Assembly (NCBI GenBank): GCA_050247135.1
Contig: JBFWUT010000003.1
Location: forward strand, 93,193 to 157,192
Origin: Berkiella sp050247135
Lineage (GTDB): Bacteria; Pseudomonadota; Gammaproteobacteria; Berkiellales; Berkiellaceae
Length of the DNA: 64,000 nt
Direction of reading: 5' to 3'
Position numbers and translations under genes: made by a program. Under the pieces are notes generated by a model. The model was not told the DNA's origin. It ran no database searches and saw nothing but the letters and a program-made list of their open reading frames with translations. Shown here one piece after another: positions 19,001 to 26,861 of this stretch; position 1 is the first letter of the stretch; the number at the start of each line of letters is the position of its first letter.

Positions 19001-21540
19001 CAAGTCAAATACAACACAAGCTCGCTTTGTATCAAGAAGGTTTGCTGAAAATAAATCCTGAACATGAATTGCGATTAATCTTAAAAAATACTTCACATAA
19101 CCCACGGTTAACCCAATTGGCACAAAGTGTCGCTGAAGAGCTTGATTTTGAAATTGATTTTAGTGAGGCTAAAGTCCTTGAGCGAAATCCAGATGAGCTA
19201 GTGGAACTCAAAGTGGCCAATGCAAGGCGCGCTGAAGAGATTACACGTATTAAGCAGAGTTGGACCGCGTTAGCTGAAAAGCTCTGTGCTAAACCAAACC
19301 CTGATAAAAATGATTATCTCGTATTTTCGGAACAGCTTTTTAAAGAAACAATAGATCATTTAAGTAAATGGTATCAGGATGCAAATGCTGTACAACGTAA
19401 AAATTTGTCAGCCCATGTTATTCCTTCATTGGAACAGCATTTTGCTGCTGTTAAGGAAAAAGTCGTTAGTCATTATATTACATCGCAACAACAGAAAATC
19501 TTGGCCTTGAAAAATGAGCATGCAGATATTGCAGATAGTGAACATGAAGCCCAGCAATGCAAAAAAATGATTTGTAGAAAGCTTGAGTTACCTGAAAGTC
19601 CAGTTGTTCGACCTAACGTGCAATATCAAGAGTTAAAATTAGTCATTAAGCCCAGTGACATTGAGGAACAGATTGCGCTACTTAACCCGGTCACTGTTCA
19701 AAATAGAACAATTATTACCCAGGACGCCAACGCACTTGAAAAAGCACAACAACAAAAGTTATTGATGAATAAATCTCATAGCCAATCTCAACTTGATAAA
19801 CTATTGCAGAAAATGAAACAGATTGATCTGGAATACTTAAAAGAGAGAAAGTCGTTGGATGATGCCTATCATCTGATCATTGCCTACGATCCTAAAGCCA
19901 AACGTTCAATTACATTTTATGCTCAAGAAGTTTTAAAGGCAAAAGAGGACGCTATTAAAAGTGAACAAGAACGTCTAAAAAATGTTGAAATAATAAAAGA
20001 TGTATCCGATCAAATTAAAGAGGCACAACTAGCCAATATTGAGCTTGAAATTGATTTGGAAAATAAATTAGAACAAGCTAAGCAAGCGCAATTAATAGAA
20101 CAAACCCATTTCCTTGAGCAAATGGATATCGTCATATCACCTTTATCTTTAGCTGATTCACCAATAGAACCTATTAGGATGGAACCTTTAGATGTCACTG
20201 TTCCAGCGCTAGATGCTACCCATTATCAACAGTTACCATTAACTGATTCTCTGCTACATATTCAAGAGCAGGTGCTTTTTCCTCAAGATGAAAATGCACT
20301 GCTGACTAGAGAGATCTATCAAGCACAACGTTCTTTACGTCACTATCATGCTGAATCTTTGGTGGATCAACATCGTGACAGCTTTGAATTCAGTGAGCAA
20401 GATAAACCTGTTTTGCAAAGGATAAAAGAAATAGCAGAGAAAGTGAAACTATTAAAACAACAGACAGCAACTAGGCAAGGACCTTCTTTACCAACTTTAT
20501 TAAAAGAACTCAATGATCTTAAGTCAGAACACGCGGCTTTGCATAATCGTTTTAAAAGAAATATGGTAGAAATTGAAAAGAGTAAAAAGACAGAACGTCA
20601 TCTTCTTAATAATGTGATGAATGATAAAATAACTCAAAGAAATACTACCCTCTCCCAATTCAAAGAAGCAGCTAAGGCATTAGATGCTGTGTTGGTTGAT
20701 CCTGTTGCGGAATATCATGCAAAACAAAGACATCATGAGCATCTATTTGCCAGGAAATGGTTTAAAAGCCAAGCCAAGTCTGTTGGAAGGCGTATTTATG
20801 GTAAGGAACGGTCTCGAAGTAAACAATGTAAGTTTATAGAAGATGTCTTTTTAGGTATTCAGCAAGATGTCAAAGCATCTGATATTCTTTCGGTTAAAGA
20901 AAGAGCGATTATTGCTTATCAGTGTTTAGCACAAGTGCAAAGGGAAATTTTAGACGAACGAAATGTTTTTTCTTCCGATCTATTCAAGGTGTGTGAAAAG
21001 CAAATGCAAAAAATTGAGGATGTGTTACGCTCTTTGAAAGCAATTGAACCACCTGTTGTATCTAAACTGAATATGTCTGAAGAAGCCTTTATGAAAACCG
21101 TTTTTTATCAAAGAAGAAATGCTGCTGATCAGGAGTTGCCTCTTGAATTGCGAATAATCAATCATTGTAAAAAATATAATGCCATTCCCCAAACGAATAT
21201 GCATTTTGGGCAGGGTGGTACACTAACGATGCTTGAGTCAAATATTCAACGTGAATTAGCTCAAATTCAGTATTTTGCTGAATTTGGTAGTCATGAGGTC
21301 CGGGTTGAGGCATTGAAGTTGTTAGCAAAACTCCATCAGAATGAAGATATGAAGCAATTTGAGGAAAAGTCTGCTGCTAGAATATCGCAAATGCAGCCTG
21401 TTGAAAAAAAGGTATCAGCAAACGTAGATTTACAAAAAATATCCAATAAGGATCGAAAACAATTGATTTCAGAGAAAGTGGCTTACCTTAAAAAGGAATA
21501 CTTAGCGGATTTCGATAATGCTGGTCCAAGGCTGAATTAA
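16012..21540 (+). CDS. Giant protein with N-terminal eukaryotic-type Ser/Thr kinase domain and long coiled-coil body (1842 residues)
   Basis: This is a paralogue of the preceding gene. The kinase domain covers about residues 70-300, with Gly loop 'LGEGSFGKVK' (87-96), ATP lysine K118 in 'CIVKV', catalytic loop 'HLDLKPENI' (206-214, D208 and N213), metal motif 'DWG' (D229) and an activation-segment 'GTPGYISPE'. It is a non-RD kinase (HLD). The rest is helical: residues about 300-1150 are acidic and mixed, about 1150-1620 are rich in coiled coil, and about 1567-1670 match the hypothetical protein at 23-730. No signal peptide, membrane helix or other known domain was found. GAGGT before the ATG gives a reasonable ribosome binding site. 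The 11-base gap from the first kinase gene indicates co-transcription. An effector role is inference from lineage and architecture. Confidence 0.85.
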   Translation: MPITLQQWQALSENDRNAFWLKCEQSDPIELSNIWKIEWQLAHDYFAQDEHKNQLKMNHKGQGASTRHSFIQIDGKVYMLARKDKLLGEGSFGKVKPTYFKDDEADVLNQNAEQCIVKVIKAQEAEDEAAVAREAYALEQLGELYAKGERDLPNGKKKFYLVAKRHEGKELYELLMQNKLNNAELLIIAYQCCELLEQAHQKGILHLDLKPENILVDIKNGVIQVKLIDWGLSVPIHDTQEQVEVDICGTPGYISPEILNATSKASVASDIFSLGAIFRSDFHFPLSECENMLHHDSNKRISLQKQKSKLLTALDNLLDDEKTPSVLEFIHEKSKVIQPVSEVIAVPELDKPFNWRLTVISTILNTLKEYRVNVILNADDRWQLDAQSLGHILKELEAIHTNIDLDDNEKLTEFDKVLKRIEHTYYGAIRVLFHEQCDNLAWERDYNTVFDVFDKMIASFNEDDNAFFQEHVQPAIDAFDDINSNYLLEADDKSIAFYKAMVDLLDSYLEKVVEEPRYLPVIRGLNEALEKLKVIEEPTLETDAESEVDELFASFGIQVEKNDEIDDAAIDKLMKEMEAESEPEPELDYSNAVSTQMDEFIEALIEYNQVHYSNQLSIIIENLQTKMQRIYYQRNPKQCIEAVIAENDVAMEDIDTAVFLLEQLEPWQVSATRLKEQTQEFIQGQELLEQLQLDEELKFLELKQNIFDYAIYLFRQKAHLQDDKSEFYTALIKYINNRKRIDSENESFLISLLGLQTRKADQQYYADIMGDIREIYQQLGAEYHIDLSQLADKLAGRKAFFKELAIEPPARRLPSSPIVEFDLKSLSKLLAVDEAFLNKHAVIRLILKGLQESLAIKRDSSASMLVLEMTKLIQKIESLPDDMPHRSKLAVIKSYLANKENELKAQRALDLLKQLDENVLKIFADITTNLQEHEWASAVSLTQQDFAVRALSPAETTNVELLQRAIDLLASKYSEIINDDSIKWDRKPTKDDLAAISSQIQHKLALYQEGLLKINPEHELRLILKNTSHNPRLTQLAQSVAEELDFEIDFSEAKVLERNPDELVELKVANARRAEEITRIKQSWTALAEKLCAKPNPDKNDYLVFSEQLFKETIDHLSKWYQDANAVQRKNLSAHVIPSLEQHFAAVKEKVVSHYITSQQQKILALKNEHADIADSEHEAQQCKKMICRKLELPESPVVRPNVQYQELKLVIKPSDIEEQIALLNPVTVQNRTIITQDANALEKAQQQKLLMNKSHSQSQLDKLLQKMKQIDLEYLKERKSLDDAYHLIIAYDPKAKRSITFYAQEVLKAKEDAIKSEQERLKNVEIIKDVSDQIKEAQLANIELEIDLENKLEQAKQAQLIEQTHFLEQMDIVISPLSLADSPIEPIRMEPLDVTVPALDATHYQQLPLTDSLLHIQEQVLFPQDENALLTREIYQAQRSLRHYHAESLVDQHRDSFEFSEQDKPVLQRIKEIAEKVKLLKQQTATRQGPSLPTLLKELNDLKSEHAALHNRFKRNMVEIEKSKKTERHLLNNVMNDKITQRNTTLSQFKEAAKALDAVLVDPVAEYHAKQRHHEHLFARKWFKSQAKSVGRRIYGKERSRSKQCKFIEDVFLGIQQDVKASDILSVKERAIIAYQCLAQVQREILDERNVFSSDLFKVCEKQMQKIEDVLRSLKAIEPPVVSKLNMSEEAFMKTVFYQRRNAADQELPLELRIINHCKKYNAIPQTNMHFGQGGTLTMLESNIQRELAQIQYFAEFGSHEVRVEALKLLAKLHQNEDMKQFEEKSAARISQMQPVEKKVSANVDLQKISNKDRKQLISEKVAYLKKEYLADFDNAGPRLN

Positions 21541-21545
21541 AATCA

Positions 21546-21815
21546 TTATCGTTCTTCGCCAAAACGATTATTTACTAACGTTTCAATCGCTGCTAAGGCA
21601 TCGATTTCATCTTCACCTTCAATGGCGACATCTATCCATGAATGCTGACTTGCCGCGAGCATCATGACACCCATAATGCTTTTACCATTGACTGTTTTGC
21701 CATTACGCGAGATCTCAATATGGCTTGAAAAGCGTGAGGCAGTTTGCACAAACTTAGCTGCTGCTCGGGCATGCAGTCCAAGTTTATTGATAATTTGAAT
21801 TTGTTTTTGCATCAT
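21546..21815 (-). CDS. ptsO: Phosphocarrier protein NPr (HPr family) of the nitrogen PTS
   Basis: The 89-residue protein has the HPr fold. The phosphorylated histidine is in 'GLHARAAAKF' (His16), and the second helix region 'NGKSIMGVMMLAA' carries the usual Ser46-equivalent serine followed by isoleucine and methionine. NPr accepts phosphate from EI-Ntr and passes it to PtsN; here it may also serve the EIIA-Man-like protein just upstream. It is the last gene of the rpoN-hpf-ptsN-hprK-rapZ-EIIA block, 11 bases after the EIIA stop. Ser46 could be the target of the HPr kinase encoded in the same cluster. Either of two adjacent ATG codons may be the start. Confidence 0.9.
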   Translation of the reverse strand: MMQKQIQIINKLGLHARAAAKFVQTASRFSSHIEISRNGKTVNGKSIMGVMMLAASQHSWIDVAIEGEDEIDALAAIETLVNNRFGEER

Positions 21816-21826
21816 TTAACAAAGGC

Positions 21827-22330
21827 TTATTCGATGACATCGACGATAGTGCTTTTGCGTGTTAATTTTATATTTTCCGCTTTCTTTCTAATATTGGCGC
21901 TTCTAATGCCACCATTAGCGACTTTCAGAATACGTTGTTCATGAAGTGGTTCAAAAATGCCATCTTTACCGCCATCGACTGCTTTTTTGGCTAAGGGTCC
22001 TAAGGCTAAATGGGGATAATTTAAAATGCGAAATAACATCGGTACATTGAGCCCGGTAATGACTCTAATGTTAAAACCTTGGTTTTGCAAACCTTGAGCA
22101 ATGTTACTGGGAGTTGAGCCAAACATATCGGTGAGCACTAATACACCGCTGCCAGAATCTAATTTTCTTACTAATTGTGCGGCTTTTGCTAAAAGTAATT
22201 CGGGTTCGGGATCTCGACTGACGGAGAGATGTGTAGTGCATAAAGGTAGCTGGCCAAATGTGCCATGGGCAACGTTTAACAAGGCACCGCCGATGCCACT
22301 ATGCGTAATGAGTAATATGCCAACGCTCAT
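21827..22330 (-). CDS. Mannose-family PTS EIIA component (regulatory type)
   Basis: The first 130 residues form an EIIA-Man domain: 'GILLITHSGIGGAL' with the phosphorylatable His near residue 10, and 'VLVLTDMFGSTPSN' with the conserved DxFGxSP motif. A C-terminal extension of about 35 basic residues ends in IVDVIE. No EIIB, EIIC or EIID genes accompany it, so it is likely a regulatory phosphoprotein fed by NPr, as in other proteobacteria with incomplete PTS. It overlaps the rapZ stop by four bases and is followed by ptsO. The target of its regulation cannot be seen from sequence. Confidence 0.85.
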   Translation of the reverse strand: MSVGILLITHSGIGGALLNVAHGTFGQLPLCTTHLSVSRDPEPELLLAKAAQLVRKLDSGSGVLVLTDMFGSTPSNIAQGLQNQGFNIRVITGLNVPMLFRILNYPHLALGPLAKKAVDGGKDGIFEPLHEQRILKVANGGIRSANIRKKAENIKLTRKSTIVDVIE

Positions 22331-23181
22331 GATGTTTTTTGTAGATCTCTATGTCGAACTTGAACATTCATTTGCAATGTCTTTGCACGGTTTATCAACT
22401 GTTCAGTGATATAGACTGAACGATGCTGGCCACCTGTGCAGCCTATTCCCACGGTCAAGTAACTGCGATTATCTGCTTCGAACCGGGGGATCCAATTGTC
22501 TAGGAATCGAATAATATCTTCAACCATTTGTTCTACTTCAGGGTAGCTTTGTAAAAACTCAGCCACCTCACTATCAGTGCCGCCGAGGGATCTCAGGTGA
22601 GGTATCCAATAGGGGTTAGGCAAACAGCGTACATCAAAAATAAAATCAGCATCAGCTGGCATGCCATTCTTAAAGCCAAAGGATTGAATTAATAGTTGTA
22701 AGCGATTGCTGTGTTCTTTAGCAACGCGATCACGGATGATGCTGCATAATTGATGAGAAGATAATTGACTAGTATCAATGGTCATGTCTGCCATACTAGC
22801 CAATGGACTGAGTAGCACTCGTTCTTGTTCAATTGCTTCTTGTAAAGAAACCGTTTCGTTAGTCAAAGGATGTCGGCGTCTTGTTTCACTAAAGCGGCGC
22901 AATAAAATTTTGTGATCGGCATCTAGGTAAATAATGTCACAGAACCAGCCTGGTCTGCGTAGCTCAGAAATCACGTTTTTAAGCAACGCTACGTCCTCTG
23001 GCAAATTTCGTGCATCAATACTGACAGCAAGGCGTGGATGATCTTGGGAAAGTCTATCGATAACGCTGGGGAGAATGTCGACCGGCAAGTTATCGATACA
23101 ATAAAAACCTAAGTCTTCTAACACATGAAGTGATATGGTCTTACCAGAACCAGAACGACCACTCACAATAACTAATCGCAT
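22327..23181 (-). CDS. rapZ: RNase adapter protein RapZ (YvcJ family, nucleotide-binding)
   Basis: The 284-residue protein has the Walker A motif 'GRSGSGKT' (residues 8-15). The family signatures 'YCIDNLPV' and 'LDADHKILLRRFSETRRRHPL' follow, and 'GIGCTGGQHRSVYI' lies in the C-terminal domain. RapZ in Escherichia coli binds the GlmZ small RNA and directs its cleavage by RNase E, tuning GlmS and cell-wall precursor supply. The length and all motifs are as expected. Its place between hprK and the EIIA gene is the usual one in this cluster. Whether a GlmZ-like RNA exists in this organism is not visible in the window. Confidence 0.93.
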   Translation of the reverse strand: MRLVIVSGRSGSGKTISLHVLEDLGFYCIDNLPVDILPSVIDRLSQDHPRLAVSIDARNLPEDVALLKNVISELRRPGWFCDIIYLDADHKILLRRFSETRRRHPLTNETVSLQEAIEQERVLLSPLASMADMTIDTSQLSSHQLCSIIRDRVAKEHSNRLQLLIQSFGFKNGMPADADFIFDVRCLPNPYWIPHLRSLGGTDSEVAEFLQSYPEVEQMVEDIIRFLDNWIPRFEADNRSYLTVGIGCTGGQHRSVYITEQLINRAKTLQMNVQVRHRDLQKTS

Positions 23182-23199
23182 TAACTCTTCGCCTTTTGC

Positions 23200-23340
23200 T
23201 AAATCTCCCCCGCGCTTTGCGCTTTCCCTCTTTACAAAGAGGGGAAATGGTTCGCTTCGCTCACTAAGATTCCTAGTTGCGAAGCAACTATTTTGCCCAC
23301 TTTCGTAAAGGGGGCCGCGAGCAAGCTCGCGGGGGATTTA
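23200..23340. repeat. Palindromic intergenic repeat element, about 140 bases
   Basis: The gap between rapZ and hprK is filled by an element with imperfect inverted ends: TAAATCTCCCCCGCG on the left and CGCGGGGGATTTA on the right. Inside are the stems CCCTCTTTACAAAGAGGG and GCGAGCAAGCTCGC. It looks like a non-coding, mobile-derived repeat of the MITE or REP type. The right end supplies the stop codon of hprK. A related element lies at 43955-44090 after rpsI. Confidence 0.7.
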
Positions 23341-23826
23341 AGTTGTCAAAAATCGCTCAACTCTCTGCGATTTCGGCATAAACGCTAATTTTACCGCGGT
23401 TTCTATTAGGATAGCTACATTATGACTGCTTGCAATGGGCAGTGTGAGGGCAGGGATAGCAAGACCACCAACTAATTTGTTATCTAACTCAAGATCAAGC
23501 TTTTGAGGGGCGACTTTGTCAACGCTATTATCCAGCGTAATCATTAAATCTAATGTGATCTCATCAGCTAGGGCATCCTGGCTGAACAGCGAAAAAACAT
23601 CAATGAGACCCAATGGTCGTACGCACAAGAGTCCTTTTTGCTCCTCTTGTGCTTTACCAATAAAGCCCAAAGCCGTACGGGAAAACACGGGACAATCATC
23701 AGCAATCAAACGATGGCCACGAGCTATTAAGGCCAAGGCATTTTCACTTTTACCCACACCAGGTGGTCCCATCAGCAACACACCCTTATCATGGATCTGC
23801 ATTAAAACGCCGTGTAAGTTAAGCAT
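23338..23826 (-). CDS. hprK: Short HPr kinase/phosphorylase (catalytic domain only)
   Basis: This 162-residue protein corresponds only to the C-terminal half of classical HPrK (about 310 residues). The P-loop 'GPPGVGKSE' lies at about residues 20-28, 'LIADDCPVF' carries the aspartates of the catalytic site, and 'VRPLGLIDVF' replaces the usual E-x-RG-x-G-I signature. Short forms of this kind are known in proteobacteria, where they phosphorylate a serine of HPr or NPr and couple PTS state to metabolism. It starts eight bases inside the end of ptsN, which supports the ATG at 23826 and rules out a lost N-terminal half. Its stop lies in a palindromic repeat element. Confidence 0.85.
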   Translation of the reverse strand: MLNLHGVLMQIHDKGVLLMGPPGVGKSENALALIARGHRLIADDCPVFSRTALGFIGKAQEEQKGLLCVRPLGLIDVFSLFSQDALADEITLDLMITLDNSVDKVAPQKLDLELDNKLVGGLAIPALTLPIASSHNVAILIETAVKLAFMPKSQRVERFLTT

Positions 23827-24268
23827 TGGTCAAGATTTCATACAGTTCTTCACGAGACTTTGCATGACGTAAACCTTCACGCAAGGTATTTTGACGAAAA
23901 ATATGAGCTAAAGAAGCCAAAAGCTCTAAGTGTGATTCATCTGTATCTGTGGGAACAAGCAAGGTAAAGATGAGATCCACTTTCATATCATCTTCAGCAC
24001 CAAAATCAATGCCCTCTTTTAGCGATATAAAACATCCCATCGTTTGGTCAATGTTAAGACGTGTATGAGGGATCGCAACGCCATTGGAAATAGCCGTACT
24101 ACCTAAACGCTCGCGACTAATAAGCCCATCAAAAATATCATGAGCACGAACTTGGATTAAATCAGTTGCCAGCGATTCGCTAACAATTTCCAACGTTTTC
24201 TTTTTACTTTGTGCACGTACGCTGTAGTGAGTTCGGTTTAAGGTTAAGATATCTTTAATATGAAGCAT
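23819..24268 (-). CDS. ptsN: PTS nitrogen-regulatory EIIA protein PtsN
   Basis: The 149-residue protein is a EIIA-Ntr/fructose-type domain. The phosphorylated histidine is in 'NGVAIPHTRL', preceded by 'RERLGSTAI', and the C-terminal 'LLASLAHIFRQ' is typical. In other proteobacteria PtsN regulates potassium transport, nitrogen and envelope stress responses according to its phosphorylation. It sits in the usual place downstream of rpoN and hpf, with a six-base gap from hpf and an eight-base overlap with hprK. EI-Ntr (PtsP) is not in the window. Confidence 0.92.
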   Translation of the reverse strand: MLHIKDILTLNRTHYSVRAQSKKKTLEIVSESLATDLIQVRAHDIFDGLISRERLGSTAISNGVAIPHTRLNIDQTMGCFISLKEGIDFGAEDDMKVDLIFTLLVPTDTDESHLELLASLAHIFRQNTLREGLRHAKSREELYEILTNA

Positions 24269-24274
24269 GTCACA

Positions 24275-24586
24275 TTAAACCAAATCTTCGCGGTCGCCGT
24301 GGTTATTCATTTTCTCTTTGTGTTTAACCACTTGTCGGTCTAATTTGTCGACGAGTAAATCAATCGCGGCATACATATTTTCAGACTCAGACTCAGCAAA
24401 AATTTCACCACCTGCAAGATTGACTTTCGCTTCTGCCATTTGTTGAAATTTCTTATCAACGGTCAATGTGACATAGACATTGGTGATATTGGAAAAATGA
24501 CGTTCAATTTTTTGTAATTTGTTTTGCACATAGTCACGAAGTGCTGGGGTAATTTCAACATGGTGTCCGGTTATATTAATTTGCAT
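24275..24586 (-). CDS. hpf: Ribosome hibernation promoting factor (HPF short form)
   Basis: The 103-residue protein begins MQINITGHHVEIT and contains 'LRDYVQNKLQKIERHF' and 'VTLTVDKKFQQMAEAKVNL', as in short HPF/YhbH. It binds the 30S subunit at the decoding site and promotes inactive ribosome dimers in stationary phase. The protein is slightly longer than the E. coli version (95 residues) but lacks the C-terminal domain of the long form. Its gene follows rpoN by about 20 bases, the standard arrangement. Confidence 0.93.
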   Translation of the reverse strand: MQINITGHHVEITPALRDYVQNKLQKIERHFSNITNVYVTLTVDKKFQQMAEAKVNLAGGEIFAESESENMYAAIDLLVDKLDRQVVKHKEKMNNHGDREDLV

Positions 24587-24607
24587 GTTATATCCTTATT
24601 AGTTTTA

Positions 24608-26035
24608 TTAAATTAATTGTTTTCTTTCATTTGAGGGTGCAATGTTCATGGATTCACGATATTTTGCCACTGTTCTTCTTGCGACAGGAATGCCGAGATC
24701 GGCAAGCATTTTAGCTAATTTACTATCGCTTAGCGGTTTTTGTCGGCTTTCAGCAGATATCAATTTTTTAATCAAGGCACGAATAGCAGTAGCAGAGCAT
24801 TCGCCACCTTTTTCAGTATTGACATGACTTGAGAAGAAATATTTTAATTCAAAAGTGCCACGAGGGGTGTGTAGAAATTTTTGAGTCGTCACACGTGAAA
24901 TGGTTGATTCATGCAGTTCAAGCACTTTAGCGACATCATGCAGAATCAATGGCTTCATCGCTTCTTCACCGTGTTCTAAAAAATCTTGCTGTTGCTCAAT
25001 AATACAGCTGGCCACTTTCAATAAGGTGTCGTTACGATTTTCAATACTTTTTAAAAACCAGCGTGCTTCTTGCAGTTGATTGCGCAAGTATTGATTATCC
25101 TGGCTGGAATCGGCTCGACGGATCATACCAGCGTAATGATCGTTGATTCTCAATTTGGGCATACATTCTGGATTTAACTCGACTACCCATTTTCCCTGTT
25201 TTTTAAAGGTGTAGACATCCGGGATCACATATTCTGCTGCTTTGGTACCAATGCCCATGCCTGGACGTGGATTGAGTGACTGAATACATTGGACTACTTC
25301 ATGTAACTCGTCCATCGATAACCCAAGTCGTCGTTTCAGTGCCGCATAGTCTCGCTTACCTAATAGCTCCAGATGATGCATCACCAATTCTCGTGCTTTA
25401 TCACGCCAAGGAATATCAGAGGGTAGATGTTCTAATTGTACTTTGAGCGATTCACTAATGTCTCTTGCACCTACGCCGAGCGGATCGAATTGCTGAATGC
25501 GGTGCAAGACGGCCTCCACTTCTTGGGTATTAACATCAATGGAATCTTGAACCGTTGCTTTGATATCGGCGATATCACAAGTTAAAAACCCATCTTCGTT
25601 AATGGAGTCTATTAATGCCGCAGCAATGAGCTGGTCGCTTTCAGTAAAGGGGGTAAGCTCCATTTGCCAGAGGAGGTGATCTCGTAATGTAACGGGAACA
25701 CTATTGAGAGTTTCTAACTCATTTCCTAGTGACTCATGGAACTGGGCTTCGCGTTTAGGTCCCAATCTGACTTCCCAGGTGAACTCTTCGCCGTTGGGAT
25801 CGGGCTCAGCATAAAAATTCAGTGCACTGTCTTCTTCACTGGTCTCCTCTTGCGCGGCTGCGTCTTGAGGAGACGCTTCTTGATCTTGGATTTCTAACAT
25901 GGGGTTAGCTTCCAAAGCAGATTGAATTTCTGTTTGCAGATCAATTGCAGACAGTTGTAGCAATCGGATGGCTTGTTGCAATTGGGGCGTCATCGTTAGC
26001 TGATGGCCAATTTTGAGTTGTAATGATGGTTTCAC
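24608..26035 (-). CDS. rpoN: RNA polymerase sigma-54 factor RpoN
   Basis: From the GTG at 26035 the protein has 475 residues. It has the glutamine-rich region I ('LKIGHQLTMTPQLQQAIRLL'), an acidic region II, core-binding and helix-turn-helix regions, and the C-terminal RpoN box 'ARRTVAKYRE'. The GTG was chosen because the sequence before it, AGGGAG with a seven-base gap, is a good ribosome binding site and the protein then starts VKPSLQLKIG like the family. An ATG 21 codons upstream would add a hydrophobic, Cys-rich stretch that family members lack. RpoN directs transcription from -24/-12 promoters with activator ATPases. Confidence 0.93.
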   Translation of the reverse strand: MKPSLQLKIGHQLTMTPQLQQAIRLLQLSAIDLQTEIQSALEANPMLEIQDQEASPQDAAAQEETSEEDSALNFYAEPDPNGEEFTWEVRLGPKREAQFHESLGNELETLNSVPVTLRDHLLWQMELTPFTESDQLIAAALIDSINEDGFLTCDIADIKATVQDSIDVNTQEVEAVLHRIQQFDPLGVGARDISESLKVQLEHLPSDIPWRDKARELVMHHLELLGKRDYAALKRRLGLSMDELHEVVQCIQSLNPRPGMGIGTKAAEYVIPDVYTFKKQGKWVVELNPECMPKLRINDHYAGMIRRADSSQDNQYLRNQLQEARWFLKSIENRNDTLLKVASCIIEQQQDFLEHGEEAMKPLILHDVAKVLELHESTISRVTTQKFLHTPRGTFELKYFFSSHVNTEKGGECSATAIRALIKKLISAESRQKPLSDSKLAKMLADLGIPVARRTVAKYRESMNIAPSNERKQLI

Positions 26036-26128
26036 ACAACCACTCCCTAGTATTAGTGCATCGCAACAAAAAGAGGTGTCTATTAATAATAATAGCAAAT
26101 ACCTATTTAGATTCTGGCAGGAACGTGA

Positions 26129-26857
26129 CTACAGTGTAAAGGCTTCCCCGAGATAAACTTTGCGCACTTGTTGGTTGCTGAGGATACTTTGCGGAGAGCC
26201 GCTCGCAATCACTTGTCCTTCGCTGACAATGGTCGCATGGCTGCAAATATTCAGCGTTTCACGGACATTATGATCGGTAATCAAAATACCAATCCCTTTT
26301 TGGGCAAGCAGAGAAATTTGATGTTTAATATCATTCACCGAAATAGGATCGACACCGGCAAATGGCTCATCAAGTAAGATAAATTTGGGATCACAAGCAA
26401 GCGCCCTAGCAATCTCAACCCGGCGTCTTTCACCACCTGATAAACTGATCCCCAGAGTATCTCTCACATGAGTGAGATGAAATTCATTGAGCAAGGTATC
26501 CAGCCTTTCTAACCGAGCTGTTTTACTCAAGTGAGCCTGGGTTTCTAGGATGGCTAGAATATTATCTCTAACAGATAATTTTCGAAATACAGAAGCTTCT
26601 TGGGGTAAATAGCCAATGCCACTTCGTGCTCGAACATGCATCGGACTATGGGTCACATCAGCCGTGTTTAAAAAAACTTGTCCACCATCACATGGGATCA
26701 ATCCGACAATCATATAAAAACAGGTGGTTTTACCTGCACCGTTAGGACCCAACAGCCCTACGACTTCACCTGATTTCACTTCAAGCGAAACATCTTTGAC
26801 AATGATGCGCTTTTTATAGGATTTCTTCAGATTTTTGACGATCAAGATATTATTCAT
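26129..26857 (-). CDS. lptB: LPS export ABC transporter ATP-binding protein LptB
   Basis: The 242-residue ATPase has Walker A 'GPNGAGKTT', the signature 'ISLSGGERRRVEIARAL', Walker B 'FILLDEPFAGVDP' and the switch histidine in 'LITDHNVRETL'. With LptFG it pulls lipopolysaccharide from the inner membrane to the LptC-LptA bridge. The start at 26857 (MNNILIVKNL) was preferred over one 20 codons upstream, since it gives the family length and follows the lptA stop by four bases. The position after lptC-lptA and before rpoN is the conserved order. Confidence 0.94.
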   Translation of the reverse strand: MNNILIVKNLKKSYKKRIIVKDVSLEVKSGEVVGLLGPNGAGKTTCFYMIVGLIPCDGGQVFLNTADVTHSPMHVRARSGIGYLPQEASVFRKLSVRDNILAILETQAHLSKTARLERLDTLLNEFHLTHVRDTLGISLSGGERRRVEIARALACDPKFILLDEPFAGVDPISVNDIKHQISLLAQKGIGILITDHNVRETLNICSHATIVSEGQVIASGSPQSILSNQQVRKVYLGEAFTL

Positions 26858-26861
26858 GGAA

